From: Alphaproteobacteria bacterium 46_93_T64
GTDB taxonomy: Bacteria > Pseudomonadota > Alphaproteobacteria > Sneathiellales > Sneathiellaceae
Length of the DNA: 64,000 nt
Assembly: GCA_002163135.1 (NCBI GenBank)
Contig: MAAN01000006.1
Span: 1 to 64,000, forward strand
Reading direction: 5' to 3'
The notes under the pieces are model-generated. The model saw only the letters and a program-made list of their open reading frames with translations. It was not told the DNA's origin and did no database searches. The translations under genes and the position numbers were made by a program. This document shows, in pieces, positions 19,791 through 28,833 of the stretch (the first letter of the stretch is position 1; every line of letters begins with the position of its first letter).

Positions 19791-20085
19791 ATTGGCTATT
19801 CTCGTCACTACAAGTTTGCAAATAAAAAACTGATACCTATCGAATTATGTGTTTTTTGCTCTAACTACAAGTCTTAAAGCTTATATTTCACATACTGTTT
19901 ATGTTAATAGTAGTTATTTCCGACAATATTATGTATTTGTTGAAATTTCGGGTGCGAGGGTTTGTTTTTTTTAATTCAGTTGCAGAGTTGTATTACGTAT
20001 TACCCTTTATCGGGCTGGACCAGTTGTTTTAACTGTGCAAAATACCCCTATATAAAATCATACATTCTATTTTGAGGATTTCTGA
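19791..20085. other. Divergent intergenic region cysD / pqiA
   Basis: About 295 AT-rich bases carrying the promoters of two divergent operons. A run of T (around 19965-19971) and many TA-rich hexamers are present, but I see no repeat, hairpin or operator that I can defend. Confidence 0.5.
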
Positions 20086-20733
20086 GTGACGGGGAGTGGA
20101 CCGCTGGAGGCTGGCAACAGCAGTAATATGAAAGTGCGTCTGGCTTGTCCGGAATGTGATCTACTGCATGAAAACCAAAAAATTAAAACAGGACATTCAA
20201 GTTATTGTCGAAGATGTGGAGCGATATTATTTCGTGGACAAAAAGATAGTTTAGATCGAACTCTGGCTTATGCGTGCACAGGCTTAGTATTCTTCCTACT
20301 GGCTAATATTTCTCCAATACTTGTTTTCAAAATGAGAGGAAATTTGTCTGCAAACCAACTTGTGGATGGTGCGTTAGCATTTTTGAGCTCCGGATATTGG
20401 CCGCTTGGAATTTTGGTTCTATTTGCGAGCGTTATTGCCCCTCTTATGGTGCTTTGTTTTTTAGTTAGTATCCTGTTGCCGCTCAAGTATCACCGACTAC
20501 CAATATTCCCTGAATGGCAGATTCGGACCCTTCTTGCTTTAAGACCATGGGCTATGGCTGAAATATTTGTCATCGGCATTATGGTTGCCTTCGTAAAATT
20601 GCGAGATTTTGCGGATGTTGGTATCGGGGGATCTCTTGTTGGTATTATCTGCATGGTTTCGGCCATGGTTCTGGCATTTTTATCACTTGATCATCGTGAA
20701 CTGTGGAAGCGTTTGGAGGAGCTCAAAAAGTGA
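20086..20733 (+). CDS. pqiA: PqiA-domain membrane protein, first half
   Basis: Inner-membrane partner of the PqiB MCE tunnel, which moves lipids across the periplasm. 215 residues: an N-terminal four-Cys zinc-ribbon-like motif (CPECD ... CRRCGA) and then four membrane helices, the first in ACTGLVFFLLANISPILVF with the PqiA-type N-I-x-P stretch. Start GTG 20086 follows TGAGGA by about eight bases. E. coli PqiA has two such PqiA units in one chain; here the second unit is a separate gene starting inside the stop of this one. Confidence 0.88.
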   Translation: MTGSGPLEAGNSSNMKVRLACPECDLLHENQKIKTGHSSYCRRCGAILFRGQKDSLDRTLAYACTGLVFFLLANISPILVFKMRGNLSANQLVDGALAFLSSGYWPLGILVLFASVIAPLMVLCFLVSILLPLKYHRLPIFPEWQIRTLLALRPWAMAEIFVIGIMVAFVKLRDFADVGIGGSLVGIICMVSAMVLAFLSLDHRELWKRLEELKK

Positions 20734-21371
20734 AAGTACGGGCACTTACAGCGAAGAATGCAGGGCTAATTGCCTGCGAGAGCTGCCATAAATTGATTGA
20801 TAAAGGCCATTCGAAAACAAACGAGCCGATATGCCCGCGTTGTAATGCAAGTGTTTCGCAGAGAAAAAAGGATAGTTTGAATAGAACATGGGCATTACTT
20901 GTGTCGGCGCTGGTTTTATATATTCCAGCAAATCTGTTCCCGATTATGACATTGATTTCTTTCGGTAAGGAAAGTAAGGAAACTATCTTGAGTGGCATTC
21001 ATCAATTGTTTGTATCAGGACAGTGGGTGATTGCAATTGTTGTTCTTTTTGCAAGTGTGTTTGTTCCAATATTCAAAATAATTGCGCTATCTTTTTTGGT
21101 AATTTCTATCCACGTCGGGATGAGTTGGCAGCCAGTACTCAGGACACGCTTATACCGATTTGTTGAATGGATCGGCAGATGGTCGATGATTGATATTTTT
21201 ATGATTTCCGTTTTAATCGCTTTGGTAAAATTGAAAGAACTAGCTACAGTTGAAGCCGGACCGGGTGCAATGGCATTTGCCGCTGTGGTCATATTAACAA
21301 TGTTTGCGTCGAAGGCGTTTGATCCAAGGCTAATCTGGGATCGCTTGGAAGGTGAAGATAATGGACAATAA
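20730..21371 (+). CDS. pqiA: PqiA-domain membrane protein, second half
   Basis: Second PqiA unit, 213 residues, again with a four-Cys motif (CESCH ... CPRCNA) followed by four membrane helices, the first in VLYIPANLFPIMTLI. GTG 20730 is chosen because GGAGGA lies nine bases upstream and GTGA overlaps the stop of the first unit, so the two halves are translationally coupled and presumably made in equal amounts. Overlaps pqiB by 11 bases. Confidence 0.88.
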   Translation: MKVRALTAKNAGLIACESCHKLIDKGHSKTNEPICPRCNASVSQRKKDSLNRTWALLVSALVLYIPANLFPIMTLISFGKESKETILSGIHQLFVSGQWVIAIVVLFASVFVPIFKIIALSFLVISIHVGMSWQPVLRTRLYRFVEWIGRWSMIDIFMISVLIALVKLKELATVEAGPGAMAFAAVVILTMFASKAFDPRLIWDRLEGEDNGQ

Positions 21372-23070
21372 AGCTGAAGCAGAGGCGCATGCTCCGGTGG
21401 TACGTCGTGGTTATTCAGGCCTAATGAGTATTTGGCTTATCCCGTTGATTGCGGTGGCTATTGCTGGCTGGCTGATCTTCCAATCTTTTCTCGATAAAGG
21501 TCCGGAAATAAGTATTTCGTTGTCCAGTGCTAAAGGGCTCGAAGCTGGAAAAACTTATTTAAAATATAAAGATGTAATTATCGGCTTGGTAAACCGCATT
21601 GATATCCCGGATGAGGATGAAGGTGTAAAAGTCATCGTTTCGGTCGATAAGAATGCAAGTAAGTATTTAACTGAAACAGCGCGTTTTTGGGTTGTCTCTC
21701 CTGCAATCAGTCTTGAAGGTGTTTCCGGTTTGGAAACACTGTTTTCGGGGGCATATCTTGAGATTGACCCTGGAAAGGGTGGGGATACGGCTCTAGCCTT
21801 TACTGGATTGGAAACTCCACCAGTTATAACTTCCAAAATACCCGGGCGCGAATATGTTTTACGGTCTGATCGGCTTGGTAATATTAAGCGAGGAACTCCC
21901 GTTATTTACAAGGGGCTGCAGGTTGGCAAAGTCCTGGGATATCGATTGTCTGATGATCAGAATTCTGTGGAACTCATAACGTTTATTGAAAGCCCACATA
22001 CCGAGTTAATTTATGAAGGTACACGGTTTTGGAATGCAGGGGGTGTTTCTGTAACAGTGTCTGCATCCGGAGTTCAAATGGACGCTGTATCACTCCCAGC
22101 GTTAATATCTGGCGCGATCGAATTTTTGCCACCGGCTCAATCTCAAAACGGCACATTTGCTCCTGAAGGGTATGAGTTCAAGTTGTATGCTGGTCGAAAC
22201 GCTATGGATGAAGCAATCTACACCGAACGGCTACCATACCTTCTCTATTTTGATGGATCCGTTAGTGGATTGGAAATCGGAGCTGCAGTTGAATTCAAAG
22301 GTATTAAGATCGGATCAGTTCAAGACATTACTTTGGAAATTGAAGAGGGTACTGGAAATTACTTCATCCCGGTACTAATTGATATTGAACCGCAACGATT
22401 AAAAGTTCAGGGTCGAAGTAGTGAGGATCAGTCCCAAGAAAGACGCGAAACGTTGAGGCAACGTGCACTGGAATCCCTGATCAAAAGGGGACTTAGAGCA
22501 CGACTTAAATCCAAGAATTTTTTAACTGGGCAGTTAATCGTTGATCTGGATCTATTTCCAGATAAACCGGCCCGCTATGTCTCAACGACTAGTGAATTTC
22601 AAGAATTGCCGACCCTTCCAACTGAACTTGAAGAAATAACAACGTCACTTACGCGATTGGTTGAGAAAGTAGAGAAATTGCCAATTGAAAAACTGGCGAA
22701 CTCACTTATCCGTACTGCTGATGGATTAGAGGAAATAGTAAGCGAAGGGCAATTGATAGAAACGATTACCGAATACAGAAATCTTGCCAAATCGGTTAGT
22801 TCAATGATTAATCAGGTGAACAAGGAAACTCTACCCCGAATTTCGGAAACTGTAGATGAAGGGCGAAACGCTTTGAAACGTGTAGATGAAACTCTGAAAA
22901 GTGCAACAAAACTGTTTAAAACGGCGGATATGACGTTATCTGATGGGTCGCCTCTTAAATATGATTTATCTGTCATGATGCGGGAGCTTTCAGCGGCAAG
23001 TAGATCGGTTCGAAATCTGGCAGAATTTCTAGAGCGCAATCCGAGTGCATTGCTGGGCGGCAAAAAATAA
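21361..23070 (+). CDS. pqiB: PqiB, MCE-domain lipid-transport tunnel protein
   Basis: Inner-membrane anchored periplasmic protein whose stacked MCE domains form a hexameric tunnel for lipids. 569 residues: one N-terminal helix (LMSIWLIPLIAVAIAGWLIF), three MCE repeats beginning near residues 45, 160 and 285 (each with the yKd/yKG/fKGi-xxG turn, e.g. TYLKYKDVIIGLV, PVIYKGLQVGKVLGY, AAVEFKGIKIGSV), then a long C-terminal helical region (~400-569) expected to form the coiled needle. ATG 21361 follows GGAAGGTG. Between pqiA and pqiC in a continuous operon. Confidence 0.93.
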   Translation: MDNKAEAEAHAPVVRRGYSGLMSIWLIPLIAVAIAGWLIFQSFLDKGPEISISLSSAKGLEAGKTYLKYKDVIIGLVNRIDIPDEDEGVKVIVSVDKNASKYLTETARFWVVSPAISLEGVSGLETLFSGAYLEIDPGKGGDTALAFTGLETPPVITSKIPGREYVLRSDRLGNIKRGTPVIYKGLQVGKVLGYRLSDDQNSVELITFIESPHTELIYEGTRFWNAGGVSVTVSASGVQMDAVSLPALISGAIEFLPPAQSQNGTFAPEGYEFKLYAGRNAMDEAIYTERLPYLLYFDGSVSGLEIGAAVEFKGIKIGSVQDITLEIEEGTGNYFIPVLIDIEPQRLKVQGRSSEDQSQERRETLRQRALESLIKRGLRARLKSKNFLTGQLIVDLDLFPDKPARYVSTTSEFQELPTLPTELEEITTSLTRLVEKVEKLPIEKLANSLIRTADGLEEIVSEGQLIETITEYRNLAKSVSSMINQVNKETLPRISETVDEGRNALKRVDETLKSATKLFKTADMTLSDGSPLKYDLSVMMRELSAASRSVRNLAEFLERNPSALLGGKK

Positions 23071-23083
23071 AGTGAGAGCGAAA

Positions 23084-23710
23084 ATGATTTCGAAGAACGG
23101 ATTTTTCAAAATAGTATTTGCGTTGATCATGCCGATTTTTGCAAGCGGGTGTGCAAATATTGTATCACAATCTACACCGACTGAATTCTACAGGCTTATT
23201 GATGCAACAGACCAACAACTAGCACTAAAAGCCATGAGTTTTTCTGATGATATTCAAATTGGAGTGGGTCCCATTACCATCCCGGGATATGCTGATCGAC
23301 CACAGATCGTGAGCAGTGGCTCAGGTGGACGATTGATGGTCGATGATTTCAATCACTGGGCTGAGCCTGTTCAGGAAAATATTGAACGGATTATGGTCTC
23401 GAACATATCTTCTCTCTTAAGTGAAAAACAGGTGTTCCACTATCCGGCTAATTTTCATCCAGCTCCCTCAAGTATACAAGTGGCTGTGGAAATTCGTGAA
23501 ATGATCCGCGATGAGAGTGGGGCCGTCTTCTTATCGGCTAGCTGGAATGTGAAACGCATGCTGGATAACAAATTGTTAGTTCGAAATGCAGTAAAATATA
23601 AAAGCTCGCAATCGGCGTCTGGATTTTCTGAATACACTCTGGCTTTAAGCGCATTGTTTGGCAAACTGTCGTCGGACATTATGCAATCAGTGCATTCAGT
23701 CAGCAATTAA
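23084..23710 (+). CDS. pqiC: PqiC, outer-membrane lipoprotein of the Pqi system
   Basis: Lipoprotein (ABC-transport auxiliary family, formerly DUF330) that docks PqiB to the outer membrane. 208 residues; lipoprotein signal with lipobox FASGC (Cys23), then the family stretch PTEFYRLIDA, IGVGPITIPGYADRPQIV and the C-terminal YTLALSALFGKLSSDIM. ATG 23084 is the start consistent with the signal peptide. Last gene of pqiA-pqiA-pqiB-pqiC. Confidence 0.9.
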   Translation: MISKNGFFKIVFALIMPIFASGCANIVSQSTPTEFYRLIDATDQQLALKAMSFSDDIQIGVGPITIPGYADRPQIVSSGSGGRLMVDDFNHWAEPVQENIERIMVSNISSLLSEKQVFHYPANFHPAPSSIQVAVEIREMIRDESGAVFLSASWNVKRMLDNKLLVRNAVKYKSSQSASGFSEYTLALSALFGKLSSDIMQSVHSVSN

Positions 23711-23747
23711 CACATCACACAAACTATAGTCGTGGGAGTAATACGCG

Positions 23748-25274
23748 ATGAATGTACTTTTTATTACGATTGATCAATGGCGCGCAGATTGGCTTGGCGC
23801 AAACGGCAATGATACAATCAAAACGCCTAATCTTGATGAACTTGCTAAAGGCGCCGCTCTTTTTAAGAACCATTATACTTGCTCAGCCCCGTGCGGCCCT
23901 TCTCGGGCGACATTGCATACTGGCATGTATCCAACAAACCACCGCTCTATTCGTAACGGTACTCCGCTTGATGGATCTCTCACAAATCTCGCGTTAGAGG
24001 CGCGGAAAGCTGGCCACGAGCCTATGTTGTTCGGATATACGGATGTCACGGTTGATCCACGCGAGAAACATGCAAATGATCCGGATCTGAAAACCTTTGA
24101 AAGTGTTTTGAAGGGATATCAGGTTGGTGCGAAATTAGCAGAGGACAGCCGCCCATGGCTGGCCGATCTAATATCAAAAGGATATGAAGTCGAAGCTGCC
24201 GGATACAGTATTTATCGCCCAGATCCAGATTTTAGTTTGCCAGAGGATCGGCATTCCACATTTGCTCCCGCAAAGTTTAAGGCTGAAGACAGTGAAACAG
24301 CATGGCTTACAAATCGGACAATTGACTATCTAAATACAAGATTTGGAGATCCGTTCTTTTGCCATGTGAGTTACTTGCGGCCACATCCTCCGTTTATCTC
24401 ACCTCCTGAATATCACGACATGTATTCGCCGGAAGATATGCCGCGTCCCCTTCATTTTGGTGATGCAAATGCTGTGGGCGATAGCCATCCAATGTTGGGT
24501 CTCGCGATTGACTATATAAAACAATCCTCATTCTTTGACGCTGAAGATGGACTAGCAAGTGATTTGTCTGAGCAAGATGTTCTTCAGATCCGTGCGACGT
24601 ATTCGGCGCTGGTAAGTGAGGTGGATGCAAATGTCGGGCGATTGCTGTCCACGCTGAAAGCAACAGGCCAGTATGATGAAACAATGATTGTTGTAACCGC
24701 GGATCATGGCGAACAGCTTGGAGATCATCACCTATTTGGAAAATTAGGTTTCTATGATCAAAGCTTCCACATTCCATTGATTATCAAAGCGCCCAAATCT
24801 TGGGATGCACCCGCGCGAACTGTAGATAGTTTTACAGAGTCTATTGATATCATGCCAACCATATTGAACGCGCTTGATCAAGCTGTGCCAGCACAATGTA
24901 ACGGTGCCTCTTTGACCCCTTGGCTGAAGGGCTTAACACCTGGAAAATGGCGGAACTCAGTGCATTGGCTTTTTGATTTTCGGGATGTGGAAAATGCCAT
25001 TCCGGAAAAAGCACTTGGTTTGGCGCATGATGAATGCTCCGTGCTTGTTTATCGCGACGACAGTTTTAAGTATGTGCATTTTGCAGCTTTGCCACCGCTG
25101 CTATTTGATCTTAGAAATGATCCTGATGAATGTCATAATTTGGCGGAAGAGCCGGATTACCAAGCTGTGGTTCTTGATTATGCCCAAAAGATGCTGTCAT
25201 GGCGCATGAAGAATGAAAATGGCACACTTCATAACTACGCCGTGACAGATAATGGTATTATTTCAGCGTCTTAA
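23748..25274 (+). CDS. Alkaline-phosphatase-superfamily sulfatase / phosphonate monoester hydrolase-like enzyme
   Basis: Cytoplasmic (no signal peptide) hydrolase of 508 residues. The formylglycine motif CxPSR is intact: Cys49 in APCGPSRATLHTGM. Metal ligands are visible at the N terminus (FITIDQWRADW, Asp9) and in VTADHGEQLGDHH. Length, absence of a signal peptide and the GPSRATLHTGMYP context resemble the Rhizobium/Burkholderia phosphonate monoester hydrolases and choline-sulfatase-like enzymes; the substrate cannot be fixed from sequence. It needs a formylglycine-generating enzyme or equivalent, not seen here. Ends four bases into the convergent dehydrogenase gene. Confidence 0.82.
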   Translation: MNVLFITIDQWRADWLGANGNDTIKTPNLDELAKGAALFKNHYTCSAPCGPSRATLHTGMYPTNHRSIRNGTPLDGSLTNLALEARKAGHEPMLFGYTDVTVDPREKHANDPDLKTFESVLKGYQVGAKLAEDSRPWLADLISKGYEVEAAGYSIYRPDPDFSLPEDRHSTFAPAKFKAEDSETAWLTNRTIDYLNTRFGDPFFCHVSYLRPHPPFISPPEYHDMYSPEDMPRPLHFGDANAVGDSHPMLGLAIDYIKQSSFFDAEDGLASDLSEQDVLQIRATYSALVSEVDANVGRLLSTLKATGQYDETMIVVTADHGEQLGDHHLFGKLGFYDQSFHIPLIIKAPKSWDAPARTVDSFTESIDIMPTILNALDQAVPAQCNGASLTPWLKGLTPGKWRNSVHWLFDFRDVENAIPEKALGLAHDECSVLVYRDDSFKYVHFAALPPLLFDLRNDPDECHNLAEEPDYQAVVLDYAQKMLSWRMKNENGTLHNYAVTDNGIISAS

Positions 25275-26239
25275 AGAGTAATTGGGTTGGGAATTTCTCG
25301 GCCCGCAAAAAAGGCATCCAGATTATCAAGGCATTTGAATCCCATAGCGTCACGTGTTTCAATCGTGGCGCTACCAACATGTGGCAATACAAACAGGTTT
25401 CTGAGTTCCAGATAGTCTGGATTTAAGTTTGGCTCGTTTTCAAATACGTCGAGGCCCGCTGCTGCAATTTTACCGGATTTGAGAGCTTGAATTAGGGCGT
25501 TTTCGTCGACAATTGGCCCACGTGCAGTATTTACGAGCACTGCATTGTCAGGGAGCCTAGCTATCGATGTTTCATTAATCAGATGATGCGTACTATCTGA
25601 CAATGGACAATTGATCGATAAAAACTCACTTTGTGCCAGCAGATCCTTCAGGTTGTCATGGTATACTGCCTCTTCCAAGCCTCGTGCTGTTACAGGGCGG
25701 CGGTTATGATAGTGGATTTTCATATCAAATCCGCGAGCACGCCGTGCCACAGCTTGACCAATACGTCCCATCCCAAGGATACCCAATTTTTTCCCGCTCA
25801 TATGGATGCCTAGAAACTGCGTTGGGGACCAGCTATTCCAGCCACCATCCCTCAAAGTCTCGGCTGCGCTCTGGGCCATCCGCGCTGCACCTAACATACA
25901 GAGGAGTGCAATATCTGCCGTGGCATCGGTAAGTACATCAGGTGTGTTGCCGAGCAATATTCCTTTTTCTGACGCTGCTGCCACGTCCAGATGATCATAT
26001 CCCACTGAGAATGTGGTAATCATTTTGATATTGTCGGGGAGTATTTCAATCATTTCGCGGTCAAATCGAGAAGTTGAGTCGCAAAAGATCGCATCGGCAG
26101 ATTTTGAGAACTCCAGAATGTCTGACTGTCCATATGCCTCAAGTGTTGGCGTTCCAACTATCTCATAGGAGCTGGATAACCTCTCCATCACAGCTGATGG
26201 GAAAAGTCGAGTTAGGAAAATACGGGGTGTTTGTGACAT
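25271..26239 (-). CDS. D-isomer-specific 2-hydroxyacid dehydrogenase (glyoxylate/hydroxypyruvate reductase-like)
   Basis: NAD(P)H-dependent reductase of a 2-oxoacid, 322 residues. Rossmann motif LGILGMGRIGQAVARRA with HNRRPV after it (the Arg suggests NADPH), catalytic triad Arg in NTARGPIVDE, Glu in DVFENEP and His in LPHVGSAT. Most like glyoxylate/hydroxypyruvate reductases. It is 12 bases downstream of the alpha/beta hydrolase on the same strand, so probably co-transcribed; the pathway is not evident. Confidence 0.88.
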   Translation of the reverse strand: MSQTPRIFLTRLFPSAVMERLSSSYEIVGTPTLEAYGQSDILEFSKSADAIFCDSTSRFDREMIEILPDNIKMITTFSVGYDHLDVAAASEKGILLGNTPDVLTDATADIALLCMLGAARMAQSAAETLRDGGWNSWSPTQFLGIHMSGKKLGILGMGRIGQAVARRARGFDMKIHYHNRRPVTARGLEEAVYHDNLKDLLAQSEFLSINCPLSDSTHHLINETSIARLPDNAVLVNTARGPIVDENALIQALKSGKIAAAGLDVFENEPNLNPDYLELRNLFVLPHVGSATIETRDAMGFKCLDNLDAFFAGREIPNPITL

Positions 26240-26251
26240 ATGGCTCTCTAC

Positions 26252-27133
26252 TTAATCTGAGGAAGTTAGGTTCATTGCATTTCGAATGAAACGGGATGGG
26301 GCGCTGGTTGGATCTGCAAGTGCGCCCATGATTGTAAAATGATTATAAGGGGCAAGTATCTCAGGTTTTGTTGCAAAGTTGGGCCAAGCATCCTTCAGCG
26401 CCTGACTTTGTGCTTCATATTCTTCACCTTCAAGATCGCCGACTATAGAATAGAATTTTCCAGCACTGGGCTCGGGAAGCAAGACAGGACTATTTTCGGT
26501 AACATCCTCGTTTGAAAGGCCAAGATCGTTTTGTAAAAAACATTTACTGATAGGGCGTAGATCATAGAGTCCGCTTAAACCGACAGCTGACTTTACTATT
26601 TGATTAGGTAGATCTTCGTTGTAGGTGCTCCAACTGGTCGCTAGACACATTGCGGCTATATGGCCTCCGGCAGAATGCCCAGAAATGTGAATGTTATCTT
26701 TTGACAGGCATAGGCTGTCTGCATTTTCATAAATAAACGCAATGGATTGCCGGCATTGACGGATAAGTTCTCCCATGGAAACATCAGGGATTAATTGGTA
26801 ATCAACAAGAACGGTTGCAATCCCATAATCGGCGAACGCCCGAGCAGCGAACAAACAATCCTCTCTTGAAAGGGCTTTCCAGTAGCCGCCATGGAAGAAA
26901 ATTTGAACTGGAACTTGTGTGTGATACATGTTGCGCGGGTAAATGATGTCCAGTTCTTGACCACTGATGTTGTCAAAACAGACAGTTTTTGAGATTGGGT
27001 ACTCGTGCATAGTTGTCGCGCACAGGGCCTTCCATTCTTGAACGTAGCTTGGAAAACTAGCGACTTTTGCTCGATTGTCATACTGCGCATCAAGCTCTAA
27101 CTGTGTGTAGTTTTTATAGATATAGTTTTTCAA
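26252..27133 (-). CDS. Alpha/beta hydrolase (kynurenine-formamidase-like esterase)
   Basis: Soluble hydrolase of 293 residues. Oxyanion motif FFHGGYWKALSRED, nucleophile elbow ISGHSAGGHIAAM (Ser), and a late His in APYNHFTIMG. The HGGYW and GHSAGGH combination and the N-terminal LDAQYDNRAKV stretch are those of the arylformamidase-like branch of the carboxylesterase family; tryptophan-pathway partners are absent, so the substrate is open. First gene of a two-gene minus-strand unit with the 2-hydroxyacid dehydrogenase. Confidence 0.8.
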   Translation of the reverse strand: MKNYIYKNYTQLELDAQYDNRAKVASFPSYVQEWKALCATTMHEYPISKTVCFDNISGQELDIIYPRNMYHTQVPVQIFFHGGYWKALSREDCLFAARAFADYGIATVLVDYQLIPDVSMGELIRQCRQSIAFIYENADSLCLSKDNIHISGHSAGGHIAAMCLATSWSTYNEDLPNQIVKSAVGLSGLYDLRPISKCFLQNDLGLSNEDVTENSPVLLPEPSAGKFYSIVGDLEGEEYEAQSQALKDAWPNFATKPEILAPYNHFTIMGALADPTSAPSRFIRNAMNLTSSD

Positions 27134-27276
27134 TAATTCAGTTCCTTCAATTACTGCTCGATCTTAATGATATCGGACATGAGGAAAAGCGGTTTTTATA
27201 CTTTTGTATTTCTTAGAATGCGTTTATTCTCGCGCCACTAAACAAAAATAACGAGCTCTAACATAAGGGGGATACA

Positions 27277-27741
27277 ATGCCCGAGCCAATTACTAAAGAA
27301 GAATTCCTGTCATCGAAAGGAACTGAGTACGGTCCTGGTGAATGGTTTAAAGTGGATCAGGAACGCATTAATAAATTTGCGGAAGCCACGGAAGATTACC
27401 AATTTATCCATGTAGATCCAGAAGCGGCCAAAGCAAGTCCGTTTGGGGGGACAATTGCGCATGGTTTTCTAACTCTTTCATTGCTGGCATATTTGGTGCC
27501 GCAAATTACTCCAAAAGCACAAAATGTGGAGATGGGTGTAAATTACGGAATGAATAAACTTCGTTTTTTAGCACCAGTACCTGTCGACAGTGAAGTGCGG
27601 GTAAGAAATAAAATCCTGGACATAGTTGAAAAACGTCCGGGGCAAGTGCTGGTCACCACAGAAGTCAGCATTGAAATTAAAGGTCAGGAAAAACCTGCTT
27701 TGGTCGCCGAATGGTTAAGCATGCAGTTTCTTGCTGACTAA
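27277..27741 (+). CDS. MaoC-family (R)-specific enoyl-CoA hydratase
   Basis: Hot-dog-fold hydratase, 154 residues. The hydratase-2 motif is visible: FAEATEDYQFIHVDPEAAKASPFGGTIAHGFLTLSL contains the Asp and His of the active site and the following GTIAHG. It hydrates trans-2-enoyl-CoA to (R)-3-hydroxyacyl-CoA. Immediately followed (34 bases) by an MFE-2-like dehydrogenase that would take that product. Start ATG 27277 follows AAGGGGG. Confidence 0.87.
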   Translation: MPEPITKEEFLSSKGTEYGPGEWFKVDQERINKFAEATEDYQFIHVDPEAAKASPFGGTIAHGFLTLSLLAYLVPQITPKAQNVEMGVNYGMNKLRFLAPVPVDSEVRVRNKILDIVEKRPGQVLVTTEVSIEIKGQEKPALVAEWLSMQFLAD

Positions 27742-27775
27742 TTAAGTAATTATACAAAACACTGAAGGAATAAAT

Positions 27776-28696
27776 ATGAGCATCCGTTTTGATGGGCGTG
27801 TTGCAATCGTCACAGGTGCGGGAAATGGTCTTGGCCGTTGTCATGCCATTGAACTTGCTGCACGCGGTGCCAAGGTTGTTGTAAATGATCTGGGCGGTGA
27901 CCGGGATGGTGTCGGTGCCTCCAGTGATGCGGCAAAAGCCGTTGTCGCAGAAATCGAAGCTGCGGGCGGCACGGCAATCGCCAATGGCGCTGATGTCACG
28001 AACTACGAACAAGTAGAGGCGATGGTTCAGGAGGCCAAGGATACTTGGGGTAGTGTTGATATTCTCGTCAATAATGCGGGTGTTCTCAGAGACAAATCTT
28101 TCATTAAAATGGAGATGAAAGATTTTGGCTTTGTATTGGATGTCCATTTGATCGGAACTGTTAATTGTACGAAAGCTGTATGGCCACTTATGCGGGAGCA
28201 AAATTACGGCCGCATCGCAATGACAACTTCTTCCAGCGGATTGTATGGTAATTTTGGCCAGACAAACTACGGTGCTGCCAAAATGGGTGTGATCGGCTTG
28301 ATGAACACACTCGTTCTTGAAGGTGGCAAATACGGCATCCGTGTAAATGCACTCTCTCCATGTGCCGCGACACGGATGACAGAAGACTTGATGCCTGAGA
28401 ATTTACTGGATTTGTTGAAGCCGGAAGCAGTAACACCTGCACTTCTGTATATCGTCTCAGAAGAGGGCCCCAATAGAACCATAATTACCGCGGGTGCCGG
28501 TACTTACGCTTGCTCGAAGGTGTATGAAACAGGCGGAATGTGGTTGCCTGAAGATGAACAGACACCTGAAAAAATTGCTGAAAACTGGGCTACAATTTCA
28601 GATCCGGCGACACAGTCAGAATATACAAGCGGGAACGATCAGACGCAAAATATGCTGACAAAAGCGGCTGAAGGACTAGGAATCAAGCTTTCCTAA
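27776..28696 (+). CDS. SDR dehydrogenase, MFE-2-like (3R)-hydroxyacyl-CoA dehydrogenase
   Basis: Short-chain dehydrogenase of 306 residues. TGAGNGLGRCHA cofactor loop, VNDLGGDRDGVG, NNAGVLRDKSF, catalytic Ser in TTSSSGLYGNFGQTNYGAAK (Tyr and Lys also there), and RVNALSPCAATRMTEDLMPE. The stretches VVNDLGGDRDG and YGNFGQTNY are characteristic of the dehydrogenase part of peroxisomal multifunctional enzyme 2. With the preceding MaoC protein it reproduces both MFE-2 activities as separate proteins, suggesting beta-oxidation of an unusual acyl chain. Confidence 0.87.
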   Translation: MSIRFDGRVAIVTGAGNGLGRCHAIELAARGAKVVVNDLGGDRDGVGASSDAAKAVVAEIEAAGGTAIANGADVTNYEQVEAMVQEAKDTWGSVDILVNNAGVLRDKSFIKMEMKDFGFVLDVHLIGTVNCTKAVWPLMREQNYGRIAMTTSSSGLYGNFGQTNYGAAKMGVIGLMNTLVLEGGKYGIRVNALSPCAATRMTEDLMPENLLDLLKPEAVTPALLYIVSEEGPNRTIITAGAGTYACSKVYETGGMWLPEDEQTPEKIAENWATISDPATQSEYTSGNDQTQNMLTKAAEGLGIKLS

Positions 28697-28704
28697 TCGA
28701 CATA

Positions 28705-28756
28705 TGCGAATATCAGAGCAATGGATGAGACAATGCCTTTTGTTCGGATATTCGCA
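28705..28756. repeat. 10-bp inverted repeat between the SDR and TetR genes
   Basis: TGCGAATATC (28705-28714) and GATATTCGCA (28747-28756) are perfect inverted complements 32 bases apart. It starts nine bases after the SDR stop. It may be a large-loop terminator or a two-site operator for the TetR regulator downstream; no T-run follows the right arm. Confidence 0.5.
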
Positions 28757-28833
28757 AACTACCCAAATATAGAATAGATCCTATCCATTTCGTCATTCAT
28801 TGTTTAAACTCCGCCTACTAATTGGGGGGAAAA

